64,000 bases of DNA from Botryococcus braunii (Eukaryota; Chlorophyta; Trebouxiophyceae), in NCBI GenBank assembly GCA_002005505.1, contig KV908337.1:583501-647500 (forward strand). Direction: 5' to 3'. A model generated the notes under the pieces. That model ran no database searches, had not been told where the DNA came from, and saw nothing but the letters and a program-made list of their open reading frames with translations. Numbering within the stretch: position 1 is the stretch's first letter; every line of letters starts with the position of its first letter. Positions 9,971 through 18,698 of the stretch are shown in pieces. A program made the position numbers and the translations under genes.

Positions 9971-11219
9971 ATGGATGCCACTTGCTTGCATGTTTTGCAC
10001 TCTCTTGTGGCCTCCAATTTGGGAAAGGAAGGGGTGAACCTTGTGGTGCCAAATGTTAGGAAGGCTGAATCTGAGATTTCCAAGTTTTTATGGGAACAAA
10101 GGTGCAACCCGTCCCTCACTTGTTGTTTCATTGTGGGAAGGAAAACTTGGAAAAGTAAGAGTCTCTATGCTCACCGTATGCAAGGAAGGATTGTGGAAGT
10201 GTGTTCAGGAAGGAAGGGACAGGCGGTGGACATGAATGGTCAAACTAGTGTATACCCATTCTCTTTTGTATGTTGTGTGGTTCCCCCAAGACCCACACTC
10301 ACCATGGGAAGTGTTACTACTGACTCTCCGCTAGCTATGACCTTTCCGGCGAATGTTAAGGGGAAAATCCTTTCAGTGTTGTTTGATAGTGGGGCATCTC
10401 ATTCGTTTATTAAAAGTGATACTTTGCAAGGGCTAGGGGTGCGATACAAACCCGCATGCATATCCGTGACTCTTGCTGATGGAAGTGTGTCCGATACGAA
10501 AGGAATGGTAGATGTGTCGTTTACACTCAAGCCTGGTATAACTTCCCGTCACAACTTCATTGTAAGCCCTGCCATGATTGATGGGGTAGACATGATTTTG
10601 GGGCAGGACTGGATGGAAGAAAGAGGAGTCTCAATTGATTTTTGTGTGAAGGCTGCTCAATTTAGACATAATGGGAAGTGGGTCACCCTAAAACACGCAA
10701 ATTCATCGTTGCCCGTGGGGCCAAAACTTGTTTGGGGTTTACAAGCACAAGAGAGGAAGGAAGGAAGGAAGGATAGGAATGGAAAAGGATGGAAGGGTCA
10801 AGATGTTTGGAAGGTTTGTTTGTGTACTGTGCTTGTGAATGAGCAGGCTGAACTGGTGGACATCACCGGGGAGGACGCCTCAAGTGAGGCCGACCTGGCG
10901 GACACCGACAAATCTATGGACGACACCCCCGTCGTCACAAAACCCCCCAGTAGTACCGGTATGACTTTCACTCATCAAATAAATGACATGTTGGAAGGCA
11001 AGCCACAGGCCCTGAAAGACTTGTTACTTGCAAATGAGGACTCGTTTGCAAAACAACTCCCGGGGTTACCCCCGGAGCGGGAAGTGTTTCACACAATAAA
11101 TTTGGAAGAAGGACATCGGCCCCCCAATAGGCCCGCGTACCGTCTTGCTCCAAGTGAGCTTGCGGAATGCGAAAAAACGGTTGATGAGTTGTTAAAATTG
11201 GGATTGATCAGGCCAAGTT
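9971..11219 (+). CDS. G1 Pol, N-terminal part: unrecognised domain and aspartic protease
   Basis: The ATG at 9971 lies 11 bases after the Gag stop and in another frame. The first ~110 residues (MDATCLHVLHSL to FSFVCCVV) match no family I know but are conserved in G2. The protease follows with VLFDSGASHSFI, VTLADGSVSDTKG and MILGQDWMEERGV. A variable acidic linker leads to the start of the RT region (LPGLPPEREVFHTI, NRPAYRLAPSELAEC, ELLKLGLIRPS). The frame is cut at 11219 by G2. The apparent stop just after lies in the G2 LTR. Pol resumes at 18,699. Confidence 0.92.
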
Positions 11220-11697
11220 TGTAATAACTCAGCGGAATTTATAAGGAAGTAAAGCAGGAAGGGAGCAAGGAACGAGGCGCGACACGAGGTCCGTCACTTG
11301 GGGCAAGCAAGCGTTTACAAGAACCACCCCACCACACAGCTTACCCTTGTGGTTTCTCCAGTTCTGTCCTCTCGTGTTAATCTACTCGGCACGCGGGTTC
11401 CTAGCCAAGGGACGCCTATCATTCGGACTCGGCCCATGTACGACTTCTGTCCCTCTATCCTTCGTGAGAGCCCTAGATCGTCCACTCGCTGGCGTGCTAA
11501 CGGTGACAATTATTGTCATCAAACACACGCAATGACGGAGTGCCAACTATGCATGGCGTAAGCAACCATCACCGACGGAAGGTGCTACTCTCGTTCGAGC
11601 GGCTAACCACGTGGCTCCCACGGGCGTGCAGTATGGCGCCAAAGGGCGTCTCCCGCAAATGTCCCGAAATGCTCGGAAATCCTCGCATTCCGTTACA
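11220..11697 (-). repeat. G2 3' LTR
   Basis: On the minus strand it runs TGTAACGGAATGCG to TTATTACA. It appears identical to 18221-18698. Confidence 0.97.
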
Positions 11698-11710
11698 TTA
11701 TCCCCCCCTT
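11698..11710 (-). other. G2 polypurine tract
   Basis: On the minus strand AAGGGGGGGATAA directly precedes the TGTAAC start of the LTR. Confidence 0.85.
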
Positions 11711-12730
11711 AGTCCTTTGCATGTCCTCATGCAAACCCACTCGAGGATTTTCACTGAGAAGAACAACCAGAGAAACCGGTAAACTGGACGGCCCAAACCT
11801 CCAACTGCCGTCTGACCCCTGCCGAATTGGTGGTTCATGGGGTCCCCACTTCCAATGTAGAATATCTCCAAGTAAACACTTCCTTGCCATTTATTTATTT
11901 TTTATGGCTTTTCTAGTACACTAGGTAGACTTGCGTCTTATCTTATTCGAAGAACAAACATGAAGAAATAAACGTTCAAACATGAAAAACAAGTGTCCCA
12001 ATTTCCCAAGTCCAAGAGAACATAAAAATCTAATCCAAAAACATACAACACAAAAGAATAATTAAAGTGCTTAAGTCCAAAAAGTAGGGAACTTCCATGG
12101 AGAAGTTCCATGCTCCCAATGAGTCCCGTTCCCGTAATGGATGATCCCAAGTCAACATACTGTACAAATCCGCATAAGGTACATATTCCAGCTCATGCCG
12201 AACGACTCGGGTTGCGTTGGCTCTGAACCATGATCCAAAAGGAACAAACAAACAAACAAAGAAACAAAGTCCAACGTTCCCAAAAGTCCCAACAACACAA
12301 ATTTCCAAGGTCCAAGATCCAAGAGAGTCCAAGTCCCCCCTATTGACATAGACAGTCCAAGACCTGCCAGTCACATAGAAGAATTTTCAATCCCTCTCCA
12401 ATTTCCAAGTCCCTTCTAGTCACATAGTCCACCAATCACAAGAAAAGTGCCCAGGATCCACAACTGATTGCTTGTGCTAGCAGGTGTACTCCCCCCCCAC
12501 CTATCCAAAGCGTGCAGACTCCGGGCTGCAACATGCCATGGTGTGTGACATCTGTCCACCCACACCGGAGTGGGCGACCCACTCCCAATCCCATCCCGAG
12601 GGGGTGCACACATTTGCAATCCTACCACCGGCTTGTCTGTGCAGATCCTTGCGTACCCGACAAGGATTCCCTCCTAAAGAGAGCAAAGACAAGGTAACCG
12701 ACCGGAGGAGCGGGCAGCAGGGGAAAGGCC
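11711..12730 (-). other. G2 3' non-coding region
   Basis: About 1 kb lies between the Pol stop and the polypurine tract. I see no conserved domain on either strand. The minus strand is rich in TTTGG/CTTGG-type short repeats. Such long 3' regions are common in gypsy elements. Confidence 0.6.
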
Positions 12731-15700
12731 TCAAACGGCCGTCTCGCCCCACTTGGGCGGGCCCAACTCCTGGTGACGGTGGTAGGCGTTGATGGTGTCC
12801 TTTGCGTGGTCGAACATGTCCAAGGGCTCCCAGTCGTCTCCGACGTCGTAACCTGACCACAGTACCCAGTATTGGTAGGCTGGGGTACCGTCCGGGAAGT
12901 GGAGGGCCCGGTTCCCCTTCATCCAGGGACGGTGACCGAGGATGCCGTCCACGACGTACTCGGCATTCTCCGTGCCGTCATCGCCCTTGACCATGCGTGG
13001 TCCCGGCTGGTATTTGTAAATGTTGAGGCGGTCTGGGTTACGTGGCCCCTTGTAGAGGTCCACATATTCCACGTTTATGCGTGGGTGAAACTTCAAGGCG
13101 GCGGGGACGTCCAGCTCAACAGAGTTGGGATGGACGGCAGTGACCCGGAAGGGTCCAATCCGGCGCCTGGCAAGCTTTATGTACTTCTGCGACGTCAGGG
13201 CGGCTGGGAACTTCGTCCGAAGGAGAACAAGGTCCCCCTTCTTATAGATCACAGCCCGGCGGTGGCGGTTCGCCTGGGCCGCCTGCCGCTCCTGAGCTGC
13301 AGCCAAAAACTTCCGTGCAAGAGTAAGGGAGTCTTGCATCTTCCGGAGGAAAAGATCTGCCCGATCTGCTTTCCCCCCCTCCATGTGTCCCATAGCAAAT
13401 GGAATGTTTGGATCCTGTCCATATGTCAAGCGGAACGGTGTGGTGTTGATCGATCCTTGCCATGTATTGTTATAGGCAAACTCTGCAACAGCCAGATGGT
13501 TTTCCCATTCTTTAGGCTTATCCCAAACATAATGTTTGAGGTAGTCCTCAAGAATCCTGTTAACCCGTTCCGTTTGTCCGTCAGATTGTGGGTGATAGGC
13601 TGTAGACCGTGCAGGTTTGCAGCCTGTTAAATTTAGGAGTATATCCATAAATTTACTCACAAACTTAGGATCCCTATCCGACACAAGTTCCTCTGGAAAT
13701 CCGTGGTATCTCCAGACTTTATCCCTTAGCAAAACTGCTACATCATATGAGTCAGCTTTTGTGGTGGTGGGCACAAAGTGAGCACACTTACTTAACCGGT
13801 CCACCACAACCCATATGGCATCATTCCCGTTTGCACTCCGTGGCAACCCCGTTATGAAATCCATGGAAATGCTTTGCCATTTCCTAGTCGGGATTTGCAA
13901 GGGGTGAAGGAGGCCTGCGGGCAACTTGTTTGAAGCTTTGACCCTTTGACAAGAATCACAGTAGGCAACATATTCCCGCACGTCCTCTGTCATTCCCGGC
14001 CACCACCATTCCCGTTTCACCAGTTCATACATCTTGGCAAAACCAGGGTGTCCCACATACAAAGGTTCATGCAATGCCTTGAGTATATCTTGTCTTAGGT
14101 TTCTCCCCACGACTCCTTCCCCATCCTTCACCTCATAATGCCCTGGGACATACTTCCGTCCCTCCTTCCCATATTCCCATATCCCATTCCTGAAATGCAC
14201 CTTCCTTCTGTTCGACCTCTTTCCCAACCACTCATCATCCATGTAAGCCCTCTTTACTAACTCCAGGAAGGGTTCACACGTGTCAAGCTGCTGGGTGACT
14301 CCGCTCGGGCGGGCCCTCCCGCCGGAGTCCATTGCGACCCGGGGCTTGACACTCCTGAGCTCGGGCTCCGCTGGCTCGACGTTGCGTCGGAGCTGCCTGG
14401 CCGCGAGGATTGGGATCCTGGACAAGGCATCTGCGACGTTAGTCTTGCCTGGCTCCCAAACCCAGAGTATGTCAAACTCCTGCAATCGCTCAGCCCACCT
14501 AGCTCTTCTCGGGCTAAGTCCTGCCTGTTGTTGCAAAAAGGTATTACACTTATGGTCAGTGGTTACGGTGACTGGTTTTCCTAACACATAACATCGCCAT
14601 TCCTGTAGAGCATACACTACAGCCAGCAATTCCCTTTCCGTAGCAGAATAGTTACGCTCTGCACTATTCAACTTTTTGCTATAGTATGCTACTACTTTCC
14701 CGTCCTGCATGAGAACTGCTCCCACCCCAAAATCACTTGCATCACATGTCACTTGGAATGGTTTCCGAAGATCAGGTAGTGATAAGATAGGGGCCTCTAC
14801 CAAAGCAGTCTTCAATGCTGAAAAAGATTCCTCCTGTTCCAATTCCCATTCCCATGCCCTCTTGCTGCTTGACAACTTTGTCAAGGGAGCAGCGATGGCA
14901 CTGAAGTCCCTGATAAACTTCCTGAAGTAGTTTGCAAGGCCCAGAAACCTACGGACATCCGTGGTGTTTTTGGGTACGGGCCATTCCTTGACTACTTCCA
15001 CCTTTTGTGGGTCCACCTTTAATCCATCCCTTCCAATGATATGCCCCAAGTATCGAAGTTCAGAACGCATGAACTCACACTTGGGTAGCTTGGCAAAGAG
15101 TTGCTTCTCTCGCAAGCGAGCGAAGACTTTTTCCAAATGGACATAATGCATGTTTTCATCCTTGCTGAAAATGAGCACATCATCCAAATAGACAACGACA
15201 AATCCCTCCCGAATGAAATCATGGAAGATTTCATTCATCAGCCGCTGAAAAGTGGCCGGAGCATTCGTTAAACCAAAGGGGAGCACCAGAAACTCGTACA
15301 ACCCAAATGGTGTTCTAAATGCTGTCTTTGGGATATCTTCTTCTTTAAGCCGGACCTGATGGTATCCGCTCAATAAGTCCAGGCTTGAGAAGACCTTTGC
15401 TCCTTTGAGCCTATCAAGCAAATCATCAATCCGGGGCAAGGGGTACCTATCCGGAATGGTAATCTGGTTGACAGCTCTATAATCAATTACCATCCTATAA
15501 GTTCCTTCCTTCTTTTTAACAAAAAGAACAGGAGATGCATAAGGTGAGTGACTGGGCCGGATGTGCCCTAATGCGAGAAGCTCATCCACTGTTTTAGTAC
15601 ACTCTTCCATTTCTAGAGAAGATAAACGATAAGCAGGCTTATTAGGAGGTACAGAGCCAGGTTGTATCCTGATGGTGTGATACACCTGTCTATGCGGTGG

Positions 15701-16546
15701 CAATCCTGGCAAACCTTGAGGAAACAAATCACTGTACTCCCTAAGGAGCACCCCCAATTGTTCCGATTTGCCCTTCAACACCTCCTCCAATCCCAAGGAT
15801 CCCGTGAGCTTACCCGACGACGACGTTGGCTTCTCCTCCTCCCCCTCCATTATTCCCTCTTCCTCCCCCTCCACTAGGGGTTCCGAGAATAATTCCGGGA
15901 CCGGCCCGCCCTGGGTACCCGGTCCCCTGGAGTTGGTTGATGAGGTGCCTGATTCGTCGTCGGAGGGATCGAGCCCGTTTTCCTCCAGGGATGACTCCTG
16001 CTCATCCCATGCATACTCTTCAGGTCTCATGACAACATTCAACAGACAAAGTCTCCATTGATCTACTTTGTTCTTCCCCTTCCTCACTATGTTCATACCC
16101 CATTGCAACGTGCAGGGTAAGACTTTCCTGTGAGGGTCCAACGTTACCCACTTCCCTTGATGTTTTATTTGTGCCTTTCCAACCCCAACACTGACTGTGG
16201 CCTCCCTTAGAGACATCCAGTCTTGTCCCAGAATGAGGTCCACCCCCTCCATAATAGAATCACATACAAAGAAAGTATGGCGGGTGACTACCGAAGGGGT
16301 GAACCTAACACTAAGGTCAACCTTCCCCTTGGTTTCAGACAAGGACCCATCTGCAAGGACTACTGTTGTTGCTTCCTTGTGATACCTAAGCCCTTGTAGT
16401 ACTTTGCCTCGGACAAAAGAATGGGTAGCCCCAGTGTCCATGAGTGCAGAAACTCCATGCCTCGAACAGTAACGGCAAAAGTCAGGTTGAGTGGTGAGAG
16501 ATTTCCCACATGCCCTACATGACAAGATGGTTGTGGCATGACACAT
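12731..16546 (-). CDS. G2 Pol: protease, RT, RNase H, integrase, chromodomain
   Basis: The long minus-strand frame contains, in order: protease ALMDTGATHSFV and LILGQDWM; RT with YASPVLFVKKKEGTYRMVID, FSSLDLLSGYHQV and the catalytic YLDDVLIFS; RNase H with VTCDASDFGVGAVL and NYSATERELLAVVYALQEW; an H2C2 zinc finger (HPGFAKMYELV, CDSCQRV); the integrase core with SMDFITGL, LVSDRDPKFVSKF and TAYHPQSDGQTERVNR (D, D, E residues); and a C-terminal chromodomain with YQYWVLWSGYDVGDDWEPLD. The apparent start is inside the protease region. The true N-terminus is in another frame (16,450-16,836), so the protein needs a frameshift or is disabled. It is homologous along its whole length to G1 Pol. Confidence 0.94.
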   Translation of the reverse strand: MCHATTILSCRACGKSLTTQPDFCRYCSRHGVSALMDTGATHSFVRGKVLQGLRYHKEATTVVLADGSLSETKGKVDLSVRFTPSVVTRHTFFVCDSIMEGVDLILGQDWMSLREATVSVGVGKAQIKHQGKWVTLDPHRKVLPCTLQWGMNIVRKGKNKVDQWRLCLLNVVMRPEEYAWDEQESSLEENGLDPSDDESGTSSTNSRGPGTQGGPVPELFSEPLVEGEEEGIMEGEEEKPTSSSGKLTGSLGLEEVLKGKSEQLGVLLREYSDLFPQGLPGLPPHRQVYHTIRIQPGSVPPNKPAYRLSSLEMEECTKTVDELLALGHIRPSHSPYASPVLFVKKKEGTYRMVIDYRAVNQITIPDRYPLPRIDDLLDRLKGAKVFSSLDLLSGYHQVRLKEEDIPKTAFRTPFGLYEFLVLPFGLTNAPATFQRLMNEIFHDFIREGFVVVYLDDVLIFSKDENMHYVHLEKVFARLREKQLFAKLPKCEFMRSELRYLGHIIGRDGLKVDPQKVEVVKEWPVPKNTTDVRRFLGLANYFRKFIRDFSAIAAPLTKLSSSKRAWEWELEQEESFSALKTALVEAPILSLPDLRKPFQVTCDASDFGVGAVLMQDGKVVAYYSKKLNSAERNYSATERELLAVVYALQEWRCYVLGKPVTVTTDHKCNTFLQQQAGLSPRRARWAERLQEFDILWVWEPGKTNVADALSRIPILAARQLRRNVEPAEPELRSVKPRVAMDSGGRARPSGVTQQLDTCEPFLELVKRAYMDDEWLGKRSNRRKVHFRNGIWEYGKEGRKYVPGHYEVKDGEGVVGRNLRQDILKALHEPLYVGHPGFAKMYELVKREWWWPGMTEDVREYVAYCDSCQRVKASNKLPAGLLHPLQIPTRKWQSISMDFITGLPRSANGNDAIWVVVDRLSKCAHFVPTTTKADSYDVAVLLRDKVWRYHGFPEELVSDRDPKFVSKFMDILLNLTGCKPARSTAYHPQSDGQTERVNRILEDYLKHYVWDKPKEWENHLAVAEFAYNNTWQGSINTTPFRLTYGQDPNIPFAMGHMEGGKADRADLFLRKMQDSLTLARKFLAAAQERQAAQANRHRRAVIYKKGDLVLLRTKFPAALTSQKYIKLARRRIGPFRVTAVHPNSVELDVPAALKFHPRINVEYVDLYKGPRNPDRLNIYKYQPGPRMVKGDDGTENAEYVVDGILGHRPWMKGNRALHFPDGTPAYQYWVLWSGYDVGDDWEPLDMFDHAKDTINAYHRHQELGPPKWGETAV

Positions 16547-16836
16547 GCAAGCACAAAGGAAAAAGGAAAGATTCCGGTCTTGCCCGAGAACATAAATTGT
16601 TCTCCCCTACATCCCCGAGCAAGAACTTTTGGTTTGGCCTTTGTCCTGTACTCTAAGAAAAACCTCCTGCTTTTCCAGACTTTTTGGCTAACAACAAAGC
16701 AGGCACCAAGGCTGGGATCATGTTTTCTCTTTGCAAAGAAATCATGCAAGCAAGCCTCTGCACAATTTTTCTTAGGTACTACCAACTCAAAGGGTTCAGA
16801 GAGTGAAGACAAATAGGCCAAACAATGGGGATCCAT
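16450..16836 (-). pseudogene. G2 Pol N-terminal segment, frameshifted from the rest
   Basis: The minus-strand frame starts with ATG at 16836, 12 bases after the Gag stop and in the same frame as Gag. MDPHCLAYLSSL, LVVPKKNCAEACLHDFFAK, CFVVSQKVWKSR and FPFSFVLACVM correspond to the unrecognised N-terminal domain of G1 Pol. Homology to the protease then jumps to the next frame around 16,450-16,460: TFAVTVRG is in this frame and GVSALMDTGATHS in the other. A single-base indel is the simplest explanation. Past that point this frame is nonsense. Confidence 0.82.
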
Positions 16837-16848
16837 GACCCTTGCGAG

Positions 16849-18114
16849 TCAAGTTTTGGGTTTCCCCTTCCCTTTCCCCTTCCACTTCCCTCTTCCCTTT
16901 CCTTTCCCTTGCCAATTACCTTGCCCTCCTTGAGGTGGTGGAAGCCCTCCTTGCACTGGTGCCACCACTGGTGGGGCCTGTGGTGCAGAGGGAAAGTAAC
17001 CCGGTTGAAAGACTGGTGGTTGGAACCCTCCCGCTTTAGCTTTAGCAGCCAACCACTCCCTTTTTAACTGACATTGCCATGCTTCATGGCCCAACTGTTT
17101 GCAAAAGTAACACTCCCTATTAGCAGGGATGACCTTCCGAGAGTCCAACTTTCCTCCCTTCCCTGGTGCACCAGGGGGTCCTCCAACAGCTCCCCAGAAG
17201 GGTGGTGACCCTTGAACTTCCTCTGGGATATGAGCTGCACCAAGATTGGTGTGGAAGTTTGATAGTGTCCTCCTCTTGGGGGGACCTCCCTGTGCATCCC
17301 CATGGGCACTCTTGAAACCACCTTCATACTTGACCACAAAGGAGCACAAGTCATCCAGGTCTGTGAAGGGTTTCCCTGTCCCGGGGTTGATGGTACTAGC
17401 CAATCTTAACTGCACATTAAGACCCTTCATGAATAAGTGCAACTTATCCTGCTCTACCATTTCATATTCCACCTCAATATCCGAAAGCAAAGCAACAAAT
17501 CTTTCAATGTACCTCTCCACACTTTCATTTCCCTGGTAGACTTTGTCAAGCTTTTGTCTTGCTATTGCTACTGTGTCAGTGGCATCATATCTTTTGGACA
17601 TAAAAGCTTTAAAGTCTTCCCACTCTATGGCATCTTCCTCTCCTCCCTCTTTTTCCCACTTACGCACAAAAGCATCCCACACTTTAAGAGGTCTTTCTTC
17701 CAAGTGTTGAACTGCCAAAGCAACCCACTTAGCATCAGGCACGTTTGTGAGTTTAGCATATGATGCCAATTTCCGTGCAAAAAACATAAAACTTCCACGT
17801 TTTCCGTTAAAGAGAGAAGGAGGGGCAGCACGCACTTGCACCGGTTTTTGGATCGGTGCTTGAGCCTCGCCCTGCCGAGCCTCCAACTTTTCTTGAACCA
17901 AAGCGTCAACGTATTGTTCAATATCTTCCTTTGACAAGGGGCGTTTCTTCCTTTTGCCTTCCGATCCCTCGGTTGTAGGGGCGATCGGGTTCATGGAATC
18001 GACGTCCTCCTCTAACAAATCCGTAACCTCGAAGCCTTCCCGCAAAGAACCTTCCAAAAGGCTTCGGTCGTCCTCAGAAAGGTTTTTAAACCTATCTGAT
18101 GTCACCGAGCTCAT
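16849..18114 (-). CDS. G2 Gag
   Basis: The frame runs ATG to TGA, 421 aa. The N-terminus is acidic (LLEGSLREGFEVTDLLEED). The Gag domain has FNGKRGSFMFFARKLASYA, WVALAVQHLEERPLKVWDAF, WEDFKAFMSKRYDATD and LDKVYQGNESVERYIERF. A zinc knuckle CYFCKQLGHEAWQC precedes a Pro/Gly stretch and a Lys/Gly-rich tail, consistent with RNA binding. The layout is the same as in G1 Gag. No lesion was seen. Confidence 0.94.
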   Translation of the reverse strand: MSSVTSDRFKNLSEDDRSLLEGSLREGFEVTDLLEEDVDSMNPIAPTTEGSEGKRKKRPLSKEDIEQYVDALVQEKLEARQGEAQAPIQKPVQVRAAPPSLFNGKRGSFMFFARKLASYAKLTNVPDAKWVALAVQHLEERPLKVWDAFVRKWEKEGGEEDAIEWEDFKAFMSKRYDATDTVAIARQKLDKVYQGNESVERYIERFVALLSDIEVEYEMVEQDKLHLFMKGLNVQLRLASTINPGTGKPFTDLDDLCSFVVKYEGGFKSAHGDAQGGPPKRRTLSNFHTNLGAAHIPEEVQGSPPFWGAVGGPPGAPGKGGKLDSRKVIPANRECYFCKQLGHEAWQCQLKREWLAAKAKAGGFQPPVFQPGYFPSAPQAPPVVAPVQGGLPPPQGGQGNWQGKGKGRGKWKGKGKGKPKT

Positions 18115-18206
18115 CTACGAGGGGCATCCCAAAGTTAGATCCTTGCATCGGCATCTGCCAACTTCCAACAACTTGATCGAAAACCCCAAAGGATTGATAA
18201 CGGCTT

Positions 18207-18218
18207 TCGCCGATACCA
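18207..18218 (-). other. G2 tRNA primer-binding site
   Basis: On the minus strand TGGTATCGGCGA lies two bases after the 5' LTR (which ends TTACA). It is identical to the G1 and G3 sites over 12 bases. The ~90 bases between it and gag hold no ORF. Confidence 0.85.
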
Positions 18219-18220
18219 AA

Positions 18221-18698
18221 TGTAATAACTCAGCGGAATTTATAAGGAAGTAAAGCAGGAAGGGAGCAAGGAACGAGGCGCGACACGAGGTCCGTCACTT
18301 GGGGCAAGCAAGCGTTTACAAGAACCACCCCACCACACAGCTTACCCTTGTGGTTTCTCCAGTTCTGTCCTCTCGTGTTAATCTACTCGGCACGCGGGTT
18401 CCTAGCCAAGGGACGCCTATCATTCGGACTCGGCCCATGTACGACTTCTGTCCCTCTATCCTTCGTGAGAGCCCTAGATCGTCCACTCGCTGGCGTGCTA
18501 ACGGTGACAATTATTGTCATCAAACACACGCAATGACGGAGTGCCAACTATGCATGGCGTAAGCAACCATCACCGACGGAAGGTGCTACTCTCGTTCGAG
18601 CGGCTAACCACGTGGCTCCCACGGGCGTGCAGTATGGCGCCAAAGGGCGTCTCCCGCAAATGTCCCGAAATGCTCGGAAATCCTCGCATTCCGTTACA
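18221..18698 (-). repeat. G2 5' LTR
   Basis: 478 bp, TGTAAC to TTACA on the minus strand. It is followed on the plus strand by the AAGTT duplication at 18699-18703. Confidence 0.97.

Larger units (their letters stand above)
11220..18698 (-). mobile_element. G2: Ty3/gypsy chromovirus nested in G1 pol
   Basis: The element is 7,479 bp with two 478-bp LTRs in which I saw no differences. The target-site duplication is AAGTT (11215-11219 and 18699-18703). Removing it restores the Arg-Pro-Ser-Cys reading of G1 RT. It is transcribed on the minus strand: LTR, primer site, gag, pol with chromodomain, a long 3' non-coding part, polypurine tract, LTR. It is the youngest insertion of the nest. One frameshift lies at the start of the protease. 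Confidence 0.97.

Noticed and set aside
11298..11561. Identical ORFs at 11,298-11,561 and 18,299-18,562
   Set aside because: They are the two G2 LTR copies, not genes.
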